Assembly: GCA_022560025.1 (NCBI GenBank)
Contig: JAFISE010000079.1
Span: 82,472 to 146,471, forward strand
DNA: 64,000 nt
Direction of reading: 5' to 3'
Source: Stagonosporopsis chrysanthemi
Taxonomy: Eukaryota > Ascomycota > Dothideomycetes > Pleosporales > Didymellaceae
Each line of letters begins with the position of its first letter. Position 1 is the stretch's first letter. The notes under the pieces are model-generated. The model did no database searches and was not told the origin of the DNA. It saw only the letters and a list, made by a program, of their open reading frames with translations. Below are positions 22,828-33,684 of the stretch, in pieces. A program made the translations under genes and the position numbers.

Positions 22828-24194
22828 ATGACTGTCCCCAACGGCACCAATGGCACTGCGCCCAGCAAGGTACTTTTGTATTCCACCGTGAAAGCCCCGC
22901 GTTGTTCTTATCATTGTTCAGGGCAGCACCTTCCTCTTCACCTCCGAGTCTGTTGGTGAGGGCCACCCCGACAAGATCTGGTATGTCACCGTTCCACCAC
23001 TCTATCCATAGTGGAGTCTGTGAATATACACATGACGTGTTATATCTTCGACTGCCCCCACCAAAACCTCAACACCACGTGAGGACACGATGCTGACTCG
23101 TCTACAGCGATCAGGTCTCCGATGCCATCCTCGATGCATGCCTCAAGGAGGACCCTCTCTCCAAGGTCGCCTGCGAGACTGCCACCAAGACCGGTATGAT
23201 CATGGTCTTCGGTGAGATCACCACCAAGGCCCACCTCGATTACCAGAAGATCATCCGTGGCGCCATCAAGGACATCGGCTACGACTCCTCCGATAAGGGT
23301 TTCGACTACAAGACCTGCAATGTCCTCGTCGCCATTGAGCAGCAGTCGCCCGATATCGCTCAGGGTCTCCACTACGAGGAGGCTCTCGAGAAGCTCGGTG
23401 CCGGCGACCAGGGTATCATGTTCGGTTATGCCACCGACGAGACCCCTGAGCTCCTGCCCTTGACCCTTATCCTCTCCCACAAGCTCAACTCCGCCATGGC
23501 TGAGGCCCGCCGCGACGGCTCCCTGCCCTGGCTCCGACCTGACACCAAGACCCAGGTCACTGTTGAGTATGCTCACGACGGCGGTGCTGTCGTGCCCCTC
23601 CGTGTCGACACTGTTGTCGTCTCTGCTCAGCACAGCGAGGACATCACCACCGAGGAGCTCCGCAAGGAGATCAAGGAGAAGATCATCAAGAAGGTCATCC
23701 CCGCCAAGTACCTCGACGACAACGTCAAGTACCACATCCAGCCCTCTGGTCTGTTCATCATCGGTGGACCCCAGGGTGATGCCGGTCTTACCGGCCGTAA
23801 GATCATCGTTGACACCTACGGTGGTTGGGGTGCTCACGGTGGTGGTGCTTTCTCCGGAAAGGACTACTCCAAGGTTGACCGCTCTGCTGCTTACCTTGCT
23901 CGCTGGATTGCCAAGTCGCTCGTCAACGCCAAGTTGGCTCGCCGCGCATTGGTTCAGCTTTCTTACGCCATCGGTGTTTCTGAGCCGCTGTCCCTCTTCG
24001 TTGAGACATACGGCACCTCGGACAAGACCTCCGATGAGCTCGTTGAGATCATCCACAAGAACTTTGACCTCCGCCCTGGTGTCATTGTCAAGGAGCTGAA
24101 CCTCACCAACCCCATCTACAACACAACTGCCAAGAACGGTCACTTCACCAACCAGTCCTTCACCTGGGAGAAGCCCAAGGAGCTTACGCTCTAG
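22828..24194 (+). CDS. SAM2: S-adenosylmethionine synthetase
   Basis: Exons 22828-22869, 22922-22980 and 23108-24194 give 395 aa, the family length. It makes S-adenosylmethionine from methionine and ATP in the cytosol (EC 2.5.1.6). Visible motifs are GEGHPDKICDQVSDA (split by intron 2 inside the Cys codon), GAGDQGIMFGYA, and the ATP-binding GGGAFSGKD near residue 268. Codon use is strongly biased to C-ending codons, which fits high expression and produces a long open frame on the other strand. Intron 1 is GTACTT...TTCAG and intron 2 is GTATGT...TACAG. Confidence 0.97.
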
Positions 24195-25403
24195 ATAAAC
24201 ATCTATAATGTTTGTCACACGAGTGGTTTGAATCAACTTCAACCACAAGGTCAAGAAGTAACGATTTAGCGATATGATATGCATATCTTGAAGAAGGCGG
24301 CAATTCTTCTTTCAACAAGTTTCGGCGTCGGGAAGGGCATATACCCCTGTGATCAGCAGCCCTCTTCAAAAGTTTCTTTTGCATGTCAGTTTCGTTTTCA
24401 GAGGCTTTTACCGAGTCTACACGATAGAAAGTGCACCCAGTGCGGGCCATGCACGGCGTTAGAGTTAGGAGCTTCAACAAAGGGGCCAGAGTGCGTTGTC
24501 AACGCGCACATTAGGCTTGAGCGCAGTTTGCGCCGTGGAGATTAATAGGAACAAACGAACGGTGGTTATCTCGTTTGGATAACCAACATGACCAACATAA
24601 CCAACATGATATTCATGTCGTGTCTTTCCGTGAGTCACTCAGCTGGCACATTTGACGCTTACAGCATACCAGGTGCCGAAGGATGATTGCAATCTTTGAC
24701 CGTGATGACCGTCAATACCTGGACAAATCTGCTTGTGCAACCGTCTCTCGTTCACGCTGAATCACACTTATCGAGTCTCCTCTCGTCCTGCCGATCTTCA
24801 GGCACAGCTATCACCACACCGCTTCGGGATGACGAATGAGAGAGCGTGTGCCGTCCGGTCTAGCCTTACAAGGAACAACACAACAACTCAGCTGCCCAAC
24901 TCGTCACGGCTGTTTCTGACCCATGTGATCCTCCATCGCCGGTCAGCTGTTTCAAAGTGTTATGAGACCCGTCTCGCCCGGAAGGTATATTGTAAATTAC
25001 AGCGCTCTCCCTCGCGTCGCAACCTCTCTCACATCGTCGTTGTTACCCATTTTGACATCGTCTCTATCGCGCTCCCACTTGGCTTTGTCGCATTGTACAG
25101 CATCACAACAGTAAGTCGCATGTTAATTACTAGTCACTCGGTGAAACAGTTACGCTTCTTCCACGTTATCTATCCGTGTTCTGCATCCTGGGCTGCAACA
25201 CCACGTCCTATCGAGATCTTCTTCAGACACGATTTTGTCGCATTGCCTTCCCCCAGAACCCCAGTCCTCATCGCTGTTCCTGTGACTCGGTGATCCACAT
25301 CCTTTCCACGTCGCCTCAACACCATCGCGTGTGCCTCCACCCCAAGCCGTGAAACCCACCTAATCAAACCGGCCACAGCCCCCAAACTACGCTCCCCCTC
25401 ACC
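24195..25403. other. Spacer with short repeats and leader of the next gene
   Basis: Contains a small tandem repeat of AACCAACATG type near 24580-24612. The frame 24733-25293 is not convincing. ACAGTAAGTCGC at about 25110 looks like a 5' splice site, so the next gene may have an intron in its leader. The last 100 bases are C-rich. Confidence 0.4.
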
Positions 25404-25748
25404 ATGGCAGCCTCCACCCGCGCCAGCACCGGCAACAGCAAGCCGCGCCTTCTCCAGCAGGTCGAAAACGCCATCACGCCCAAAAAGCGCTTCACCACCA
25501 CAGCCAACACGTCCAAACCCCGCACCACCACTGGTCGCGTCGCGAAGCCCAAGGCTGCAGCCACAGCCACCGGGCCGCGCACGAAGGTTGTCAAGAAGAG
25601 GCGCACGCCCACGGAGAAGGTCAAGGATAGTGTTGTCGGTGCTGCGGAGAAGGTTGTCGGTGAGATTGAGGGGAAGCCGGGAAAGAAGGCTGCGGGGACG
25701 AGGAAGGCGAATGGGACGGGACAGGGGGCGACGAGGAAGAGGTTGTGA
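25404..25748 (+). CDS. Small basic, histone H1-like protein
   Basis: 114 aa from an ATG in good context (ACCATGG). It is rich in Lys, Arg, Ala and Thr, with PKKR, PRTTTGRVAKPKAAATA and KKAAGTRKANG segments and only one short region that could fold (EKVKDSVVGAAEKVVGEIEG, probably an amphipathic helix). The composition resembles histone H1 tails or other nucleic-acid-binding proteins. No named family is recognised, and no intron is needed. It is probably nuclear; this is inference. Confidence 0.6.
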   Translation: MAASTRASTGNSKPRLLQQVENAITPKKRFTTTANTSKPRTTTGRVAKPKAAATATGPRTKVVKKRRTPTEKVKDSVVGAAEKVVGEIEGKPGKKAAGTRKANGTGQGATRKRL

Positions 25749-26557
25749 GGTGTAGGTGGTCGTAGTATCCAAATGCATCACTGACTAGATCGAGTGGTGT
25801 ACCAAGTAGAACAAATTTGGGAGAGCGTGCGAGCTGGAAATGGCGGACTGTGAACGCTCACTGCTGGCCCATCTGTGGGGCCTACTCTTTTCTGCCTTTA
25901 GTAACTCACATTTGAAATCATCGAGTTACTTCTGACTCCTTTGCCTCTACATCGCGTCACATCACCATCGTCTCGGTTTTCCCTCGACTCAATCACCGCC
26001 TTCCGATGTGGCTCGTCTGCTACTGCCATCAATCGTAACTTACATGGTTACTCGCATGTCTGGGCAAGGAAGTGTCCCTGAAATAGAGGGAAACGACGAC
26101 GACGTGGTCGTTGTACATCAGCGAAGGCTTGTTAGAGGCGCAAACAGGAGACGGCCGATAGTATGGATCGATTCGCATATTGAGATGGTTGGATTACTGC
26201 AGCCATCGCTCACTTGGTCAATTCAAGAGGCTGCAAGTGTGGCATCAGCATGGGCACAGATCTTTCAAGGTCGAGTGTTCACCGAGGGAATTGCTTATCG
26301 TGCTGTCAACAGGATGGCTTGGACCGACTGATAACAATAGATCGGTACACTACGGTTGCATGTGTGTACAGCAAGTGGTGGTGACGAAATTAGATGCTGC
26401 AAACGTCCTACGTTTCCATACCCCGCACGAGCTGAGGGGCTCAGCGTCACTCCCACTGTGACCAACATAAGATCCGAGGCCAAAACGCGAATATGACAGC
26501 CATCCAAGTTCCAAAGAATTCGTCTCATGATTGTCAAATTGTCAAGGTTCAGCAGCC
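25749..26557. other. Spacer with an unassigned open frame
   Basis: A plus frame at 26008-26331 (about 95 codons from the ATG at 26044) ends in TGA. It contains no recognised motif and may be chance or a remnant. The rest shows nothing. Confidence 0.3.
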
Positions 26558-27946
26558 ATGTCGAACAACAAGGGCAAATCTCGGCTAGATGTTCCCGAAA
26601 ACATACAAGACTCGATCTTATCGGTCATAAAGCTTCGAGACTACCTGAAGCCCGAGGAAGAGATTGCAATCCACAAGCAGTTTCGAGGTAGCTCATGGAA
26701 GCCCGACTGTCAAGTCCTGTGGAGTGGTCTGCTTCGTGAAGAAGCTCAGGTGTGGGCGGATGAGCGTGATATGCAGACGCTCACTACCGCAATGGGACCT
26801 CTAATGGACATTAGGACTCCGACCTGTCTGTACAGTCAAAAGTCTCCCAAGGCTTGGAACAAGTACATCCATGGCGCATCGGCCGTCTTCGCTTGGCACA
26901 TAAGTAAGAGCGACGTGGTTACAGTGTTGTGTCCACCTCCACCTCAGAGATTTCATCCTTCCGGCTTAGCATCCTACCAGACTATAGAAGAGCCAATCCT
27001 TCGAGCAGCCATGTCCAATGGTGCTCCATTGCGCATTGAGTTGGTACACCCTAAGGTGAAAGGTGCAGAAGATTTCCGGTATCAATTTCTCCCTTGCGAT
27101 GAGGTTGACACTTGGACCGCAGCACATGGAACCACATCATGCCACAGATGTGTCTGGAGAATGGTCAAAGGAGGATCGTCCGCGGCTATCAGGGCGAGTG
27201 TGAAGCCTCCTATCGCCGTCCAGATGGAGACGAAGGGAGAGGACGCAAAGCCATCAATGCTTGTGACACCATCTTCAAGCTGTCAAAAGGCTCCTTCGAA
27301 AAAGTCCAAGAAACGGAAGGGAAAGAGCAAGAAGCAAGCATCATGCGCATCAACGATGACTTTGCCCGTCGCACCCCCATCAACGGCAGGCCCAGGTTCA
27401 GCTGCACCTTTGAGACAAAAACCAAAAGCTCCAAAAGAGCCTGCTACTGGTGTTAAAGCTAACAAAGTATCAACGGATTCAGCAGCCAAAGGAAGCAAGA
27501 CGACTGCCGCAACATCTTCATGCCAAGCTACCAAACCTACTGCAGCTGAGGCAGCCTCTGTGCCAAAGATGACCAAGGCACAGAGAAAGAAAGCGCGCAA
27601 AGTAAGGGAAGCAGCAGGGAAAGTGGCAAGTAGAGCGGCAAGGAGAGCGGCAAGGAAAGCAGCAAAGAAAGCAGCAAAGAAAGCAGCAAAAGAAGCAACA
27701 GAGAAAGCAACAGAGAAAGCAACAGAGAAAGCAACAGAGAAAGCAACAGAGAAAGCAGCAAGGAAAGCAGCAAGAAAAGAAGCGAGGAAAGCATCAAAGA
27801 AAGAAGCAAACGAAGCCAGTAAAGTTAGACAAGCACGGCAGCAGGCAAAGAAAGCAGCGAAAGCAGCGAAAGCAGATGAAAAACTGCAAAACGCAACTCC
27901 ACTGGTGAAGAAGAAGAAGAAAACCAACAACGAACCCTCCACGTAG
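26558..27946 (+). CDS. Unrecognised protein with a Lys/Ala-rich repeat tail
   Basis: 462 aa from the first in-frame ATG (the frame is open nine codons earlier from TTG). Residues 1-220 look folded, with a segment PPPPQRFHPSGLASYQTIEE, FRYQFLPCDEVDTW and a possible metal or disulfide pair in TTSCHRCVW. I do not recognise this domain. Residues from about 245 on are low complexity: Ser/Lys, then long Lys-Ala helices with five exact KATE repeats and many KKAA blocks, ending KKKKKTNNEPST. The tail resembles histone H1 or nucleolar tails and would bind nucleic acid. It is possibly a lineage-restricted nuclear protein. Confidence 0.65.
   Translation: MSNNKGKSRLDVPENIQDSILSVIKLRDYLKPEEEIAIHKQFRGSSWKPDCQVLWSGLLREEAQVWADERDMQTLTTAMGPLMDIRTPTCLYSQKSPKAWNKYIHGASAVFAWHISKSDVVTVLCPPPPQRFHPSGLASYQTIEEPILRAAMSNGAPLRIELVHPKVKGAEDFRYQFLPCDEVDTWTAAHGTTSCHRCVWRMVKGGSSAAIRASVKPPIAVQMETKGEDAKPSMLVTPSSSCQKAPSKKSKKRKGKSKKQASCASTMTLPVAPPSTAGPGSAAPLRQKPKAPKEPATGVKANKVSTDSAAKGSKTTAATSSCQATKPTAAEAASVPKMTKAQRKKARKVREAAGKVASRAARRAARKAAKKAAKKAAKEATEKATEKATEKATEKATEKAARKAARKEARKASKKEANEASKVRQARQQAKKAAKAAKADEKLQNATPLVKKKKKTNNEPST
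27695..27754 (+). repeat. 12-bp coding tandem repeat (KATE)
   Basis: Five consecutive copies of GCAACAGAGAAA, each coding Ala-Thr-Glu-Lys. They are flanked by diverged GCAGCAAAGAAA units (Ala-Ala-Lys-Lys), so the whole Lys/Ala tail seems to have grown by unit duplication. Confidence 0.85.
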
Positions 27947-29061
27947 ATACCTAGCACTCAGCCCAGTTCGTTGCTGGACGATGCCATTGCCGCCATGGAA
28001 CTGCAATACCAACTCGACTTCCCAACAGCCAGCGCGCCCTAGCCAGCCGCTGCGCCAACAGCAACACGTATACCTTGTCCGCCGGCACCTGCAAGCCACG
28101 CGTGCGAAGAAAAGACGACGTCGGCACTAAGTGAGGGTTTGAGTCAGGGAGACGAGTTATTTCCGTTCCTGTTCTCGGGGTTATTGTCATGAGGTGAGGG
28201 AGGAATTGGATGATAGGCAATGTGTGGCTAATCTCCACGAGGTAAAGAAAATAAAGATTACAAGAGAAGGGTTTCTTTTGCAGCGTCGTTTGGTTATAAG
28301 AAAACACACGTCATTTGGTTTTCGAATACATTCATGCTTGGCGCTTCAGTACACAAATGCCATTAAGTAGGTAAAGTTAATTGCATAATCATGCAAACCT
28401 ATCTCTTGTCTTTAAAACAATTTTTTTAAGAATACCTTGTGCACATATTAGACTTTGGCTGCACCAAATACAGTCGTTTCTCTTTTATGGCAACGCTGCC
28501 TTTTTAGAAGACTCAGCACAGTAAGTGCGGAGAGAAGAATTCATGGATCTGCTGCATAAGTAAGCTGGCCAGCTCGCTCACGCAAGGCGCCTTCGGCAGT
28601 GGGCAGATTGTGAATCTCGTCTGACAGGAACCTTGACATGTTCAATGGTCAGAGCGGTACAGCAATTATCTAGCCATCGTTGTCCTACATGCCAGGCTTA
28701 TCACTAAACTGCTCTGTGAGTATCGTGTACTACTACTTCGCAAGTCGGTCATTGTCCCCTCGGAATTGAAATCAGACTTAACGCATACTAATAATAAATT
28801 TTGCATGCGTTTATAATGAAGAGTAGTGATGGTATTTGGCTTGCGTTCGCTCGCACGAGTATACTACATGAAAAACTCTTGAGTGACTACACAGTCTCTC
28901 TCTACCAGTCCTCTGTACGGGCCCTAGAGCATGATATCTTGTCCAGTCTTGTGGCCAGCCTTCCGATATTTTTTGTCTCCATCGAATGCCAATCCTATCT
29001 CTGATTGCTCCACATTGCTCGACTGGTCATCGGGAGGGTGGTGCACGACATAGTGGCTGAT
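27947..29061. other. Gene-poor spacer
   Basis: AT-rich in places (28300-28450 and 28780-28800). A 67-codon frame at 28801-29004 is not supported. No RNA gene or repeat was seen. Confidence 0.4.
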
Positions 29062-30426
29062 TTATGGACCAAAGACCCTCATAGGTTTCCATACTTCGGA
29101 CATCAAGTATACGATAGGACAGAGTATTGGCATGTTTACGCGGCCTAGGCGCCCGTTGCTGGTCGTGAACAGCGTCTGCTTGAGGTTAATCTGACAGCGG
29201 ATGAGATATGCTCTCATCACCAAGCTTGGAGGGAAGTCGAGTTTGTGTGCAGCGCACATGCCAGCGAGTCCAGACATAGCATCTCGCACGACAATAGAAT
29301 CTCGATTCCGAATCTCTTCTGCGGTTGGAAGTAGCATCCCAATGTTGTCAGGAAAGCAGCGGTGTTGTAGGTTGCTGCTGTGGGTACATTTCCCACGGAC
29401 GTCCCGGGCAATTGCGTTGAAGTCCACGTTGGCGCCGTGCTCAGATCTGGCGTTGTCGAGCAGGCGTCGGAGGTGCCTTTTGCATTGGTTCCTGGCGCGG
29501 TTGATATCTGGGTCTTCCTTTATTGCGTGGTTGAGGTTGCAGCATGACGCCCAATCACATAAGTGCGAACATTCGGTCTCAGTCGACAAATCTCTATCAA
29601 AGTCGGCTTTTGTAGACGCAAGTGCTAGACGAAAGTAAATCGGGGGGTTGAACATCATCTTATGAGTGTGGCGACATTTTGGACAGTGAACGTTGTGGGT
29701 GATGTGTACGTATGATGGGGTCTTGGTGTCACTCATGCAATGTGAATATCGCTGGATAAGTTGACGAGTCTCCTGTGGGATAATGCGGAGATGGTGAAAT
29801 GGCCGCAGTTGAGGGATCCCAAACTTCATCCGCTGGAAGAGGATGAGGCGAGAGCGTCTTCGGAAAGCTCGATCATAATAGAGGTTTTTCCGTGAGTCGT
29901 CGCAACATTTGAAGTCGTTTGAGGTGTGTCTGTAGGGCACTGGCTTGGTTGCGTTGGTGAGGTCTTCCTTGATCTGGTCAATACTGGCGCGCTGAACGCC
30001 AGCAGGCAGCCTGAAACTCTACGCGGCGCCTGTCTACGGAACGGCAGTTGTTTCTTTAATCTTTTTGGTAGTTGGTGTCTGTTTGTTGCTCACATTGCCT
30101 TCGTCTCGGGCGTCGTTCTGATCGTCGTCTGGTGTGTCCGCCGCCTACGGCTGGAAGTTATCGTCAGTGTCCCCTGGCGCTTCACGACTCCGCCTCAAAC
30201 GTTGTTGATAGTCTTCTAGTACATAGTCGTCATCGTCATTGTTAGTGATGCTATGGTTGTCGGGACGGAAGCTGTAGTTAGCGTTGTGATAGTAGTCCTT
30301 ATCGTCAGCATTGCAATTGAAGCCGTCGTTGTCGGCAACGCTGTGATCGTATTGGGAGACGCCGTCGTCGTCATCATGGTTGTAAAACCCATCGTCGTCA
30401 ATAGCGCCGTGGTCATTGCAGTCTCG
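29062..30426 (-). CDS. Possible acidic N-terminus / Cys-rich C-terminus protein (partial model)
   Basis: The 3' exon is open from 30010 to 29062 and carries Cys/His groups: HCPKCRHTH, ECSHLCDWASCCNLNH, and CTHSSNLQHRC. These suggest a zinc-binding domain that I cannot name. An earlier exon, 30149-30426, reads as an Asp/Asn-rich chain (NHDDDDGVSQYDHSVADNDG and similar). An intron 30011-30148 (GTAGGC...TTTCAG) joins them in phase: CC plus G gives Pro. The first exon is not resolved; an open frame at about 30430-30860, also Asp-rich, may belong to it but has no ATG. If the upstream part is not real, translation could begin at ATG 29829 (255 aa). The donor is weak, so the model is tentative. Confidence 0.4.
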
Positions 30427-30977
30427 CTACTACCTATATCTACTCCTCCGCCTGCAGCTATTCCCCCCCCCCTCCACTGCCATGTCCATGCGTAGAAACA
30501 GCGTGTGCCACGAACAGTCTAACGCGTGTATCCCCGCCAACAAACAACTCCTGCTTGCGTGGCCGTGGAAGCTTCCATCTCGACTCGAAACCCGTGTGTG
30601 AGATGAGATTGTCAGCCGCGAGGTTGTCGGCGTCAGCGTCGTCGTCGTCGTTGTTTTTTCCGCTTTCAATCGCGCGGACATGGTATGGTGCACGTGAGAG
30701 TAAAAGGCGGCAGCAGAAGAAGATGGAAGCGGTCGCGACAGGCAGTGAGACTGTATTGGATGGAGGCGGCAGCGGCAGGGGGGTTAGGGCTTTGCTGTCA
30801 GCGAGTCTGTTGCGCGTTGCTGTATTAGCGGTGCTGCGCTTTCACAGCAGGGGTGCAGAGACTTGTTGGAGGCGGTCTCACGATGTGTTGGTCGTGGATC
30901 TGATGGATTCGACTAACTCAGAACGAGATATCCTTGCGATTTCCTAAGTCCAGGGTCTACTTGAGTTGATTATTTAC
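30427..30977. other. Possible 5' part of the minus-strand acidic gene
   Basis: On the minus strand a frame is open from about 30857 to 30457 with an Asp-rich run (KNNDDDDADADNLAADNL), but it contains no ATG. The plus strand has a competing low-complexity frame at 30555-30947 that starts only with TTG. A G10 run on the minus strand lies at about 30466-30475. No assignment can be made. Confidence 0.3.
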
Positions 30978-32791
30978 CTAGGCTGTCTCTACGTGCTCGA
31001 TGCTCCTGTTCTTCTTGGGCGCTCCGCCATCGACATCCTCCACGTCCTCGGCATAGTGCGTGTTCTGGATCTTCTTGGCGCGCGACGTCGCCGGGAATGT
31101 GTCCTTGATGCAGCCAGCCACGATGTTGCCCTCGAACAGAATGTGGATGGACTCGAGCGGCACGCCCTTGGTCTCGGGGACGCAGAAGATGGCCCAGATG
31201 CCCATGATGATGCAGGTGCTGCCGAACAAGAGGAATGTGCCGTAAGTGATGTCTTTTAACTGGGACGTGTTAGAACGTGTTTAACAGCGGGCCTTGAAAG
31301 AGGGGACTCGCCATTATCGGCGTGAGCTTAGCTATCACGAAGTTGAAGAGCCACTGCGTCATCAGGGCCGCGGCCATAATCAAAGAACGGATGTGGTTGG
31401 GCGCGCACTCCGAGGAGAGGATGAAGGGGGTGGGGCCCCAGCCGAACGAGTAGAACACCACGAACAGGTACACGCAGATGATGGCGAAGATGGCGTTGCC
31501 GTCCAGCGCGCCCGTGGGGGGGTGTACGGCCTGGTTGACGCCGATGTAGAACATGCTGAATGCCTGGCCTGCCGAGCCGATCAGGAGAGACCACTGCGGG
31601 TTGTTAGTGGGGGTTTTTTTTTACATGAGGAAGGTGCGTAGGACATACCTTGCGGCCCAGCTGCTCGGTAAAGGCCATCAGACCAATGGCAGTGACGACA
31701 ATTTTTACAATGCCGTACACGCCAGTAGCGAAAAGACCGGCAGATCCACCGGTAAGACCGATCTGCTGGAAAATCTGGGGTGCGTAGTAGTTGATACTGT
31801 CGAACAGGTTAGCAGTTCCCCTTCACAACCATGTTCCAGATACACACCTGTTGGTACCGGTCCACTGCTGCCAGAACATGAGAACGACAGCAAAGGAAGA
31901 GCGATAGAACATCTTCTTGCTCGAGCAGGCCGACTTGATCTGGGCAACCATCGGCATTTTCTCGTGGCCGTTGAAATCAGCAATGATATCGTCCAGTTCC
32001 TGCACGACTTCCGGGTCATCCGTGGACTTGCCGCGAACATAGGCAAGCGCCTTGGCTGCCTCCGTGATGCGGTTCTTCTCAATGAGCCAACGTGGAGATT
32101 CATTGAAGAAGACAATGAGTAGGAGGAGCACGCCGGGGACCATCTGCAAGGCGAAGGGAACGCGCCACTTGGCGGAGTTGTAGCGGCTGGTGATGTCCAG
32201 GTTGATGCCGTAGTTGACAAAGAACGACAGACAGATGCCAGTGACGTTGAAGAGCTGCATGCACCCGACGCAACGTCCTCGGATCTGCTTTGGTGCATTC
32301 TCCGAAATGTAGGTGGGAACAACAGCGCTGATGAGGCCAACGCCAAATCCGCCAATTACACGTCCGATGTAGAGCTGGGTCAAGGAGGTTGTGTTTATCG
32401 CACACAGTGTTTGGATCGTCGAGCCAATGATGAAGATGATATCAGCGATGATCAACGCCCACTTGCGGCCGAATGTATCGCTGACGTAGAAGGAAGTAAG
32501 AGCGCCGAAGAAGCAGCCAGCCTGCAGGACCGACACGATGTTGCCTTGAAGGTTGGCGAAGTTTCCGCTCTTGCGGTCGAGGTTGAAAGACTCTTGGAAC
32601 GCATCCATGGTAAGGACTCCGCCGATCAGGCCAGTGTCCCATCCGAAGAGCTGGACTCAATCAGTAGTGAACAGAGGGTTCTTCGCAGGAGCACGAACCA
32701 TTCCACCAAAGGACGCCACGACGGTGAGGAGGTAGGCTCGGCGGTAGAGCTTGATGTCGCGCCAGACGGCGGGCAGGTCGAGCTTCGCCAT
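30978..32791 (-). CDS. Sugar-porter MFS transporter
   Basis: Five exons: 32699-32791, 31848-32650, 31649-31796, 31308-31593 and 30978-31252, giving 534 aa and 12 predicted membrane helices. Family marks are ASFGGMLFGWDTGLIGGVLT across intron 1, DTFGRK, IGRVIGGFGVGLIS, YISENAPKQIRGR, the QQWTGTNSINYYAPQ block across intron 2, and PETKG. Plasma-membrane uptake of a hexose, polyol or similar compound is expected; the substrate is not evident. Intron 1 has donor GTTCGT. Intron 4 has donor GTCCCC, and the frame is kept only with the weak acceptor TTAAAAG, giving PIMANITYGTFLLFG. The C-terminal tail is cytosolic and basic. Confidence 0.9.
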
Positions 32792-33684
32792 TGTTACGAC
32801 TTTGTTGAGCAACGGCTAGTGCTGTGGAGAAGGATCTGCGTCGCTCGCACAGTCGCTGGTGAGGGGATGTCGTTGTGGAACACCAAAGTCGCCGCGAGGA
32901 GGCTTGCGATGGATTCCCACATCCGAGGGAGTCGTGAAGATTTATATCACGACACCGGAACGGTACGAGAATGCTGATCTGCTACTCCATGGGGGTCGGC
33001 ACAGCATAGCGCGATAGCGGTGACGTGGGGAACACTTGTGGGGTCTCCAGCAGTGGAGCTGTAGTGCGGCGGGCCAGTTCTTCCTCCAGTCAAACATTCA
33101 AACGCCGACATTGTAAGACCACTTCCGACATAACATCAGGAAATATTGATAATGCTGCATAACTTGGCATGGTTCGGAGCAAAGCCGACAGAAATCTCCC
33201 TGAGCCCCCGCCAGCGGGTTGCTTGATTTCGTCTGGCGTTGCTTGGGCAGCTTGCAGAGGCCAGTCAGCGGGGCGGCGCAGGCTTAGCCTCTTGGCTCAG
33301 GAACAACTGCAGGCTCTTGCTTTCTAATTCTCATCCGCGGCCTTGACTATCAGAATACTGGTGGTCACTGAGGCAGCCGCGACAATTGCCGTGTGGCCCT
33401 AGTTGTGATCGCCGACGGGAAAGTATTGTAGCAGTCGATGAACCTTATTTCAGCCAATGCGAGGACGTGGACTTCGTTCATACACCGACGTTGCCACCTC
33501 CACATCCCATTCAAACGCCGGCCCCAGATCTCTCCACTTCGGCTGAGTGCTTTGTAGACTTTGCGGGGGAGATTATTGAATGTCGGTGTATGTTGCATTG
33601 ATCTATGGGCGGTCATGCGATGGTATCAATGCGCTCGCCCATCCGTGCTGAAAGGCGGTGTCTGGAGCCGTGAGCCGTGAAGGA
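32792..33684. other. Spacer upstream of the MFS gene
   Basis: About 0.9 kb between the transporter start and the 3' end of the dehydrogenase gene, both minus strand. It therefore holds the transporter promoter. Short frames near 33365-33616 are unconvincing. Confidence 0.4.

Noticed and set aside
23040..24284. 414-codon open frame antisense to SAM synthetase
   Set aside because: It is a mirror of the strong C-ending codon bias of the real gene; the product is a Leu/Val/Gly/Asp-rich string without motifs.
24733..25293. 186-codon plus-strand frame
   Set aside because: No motifs, and it lies in the probable leader of the small basic protein gene with a splice donor inside.
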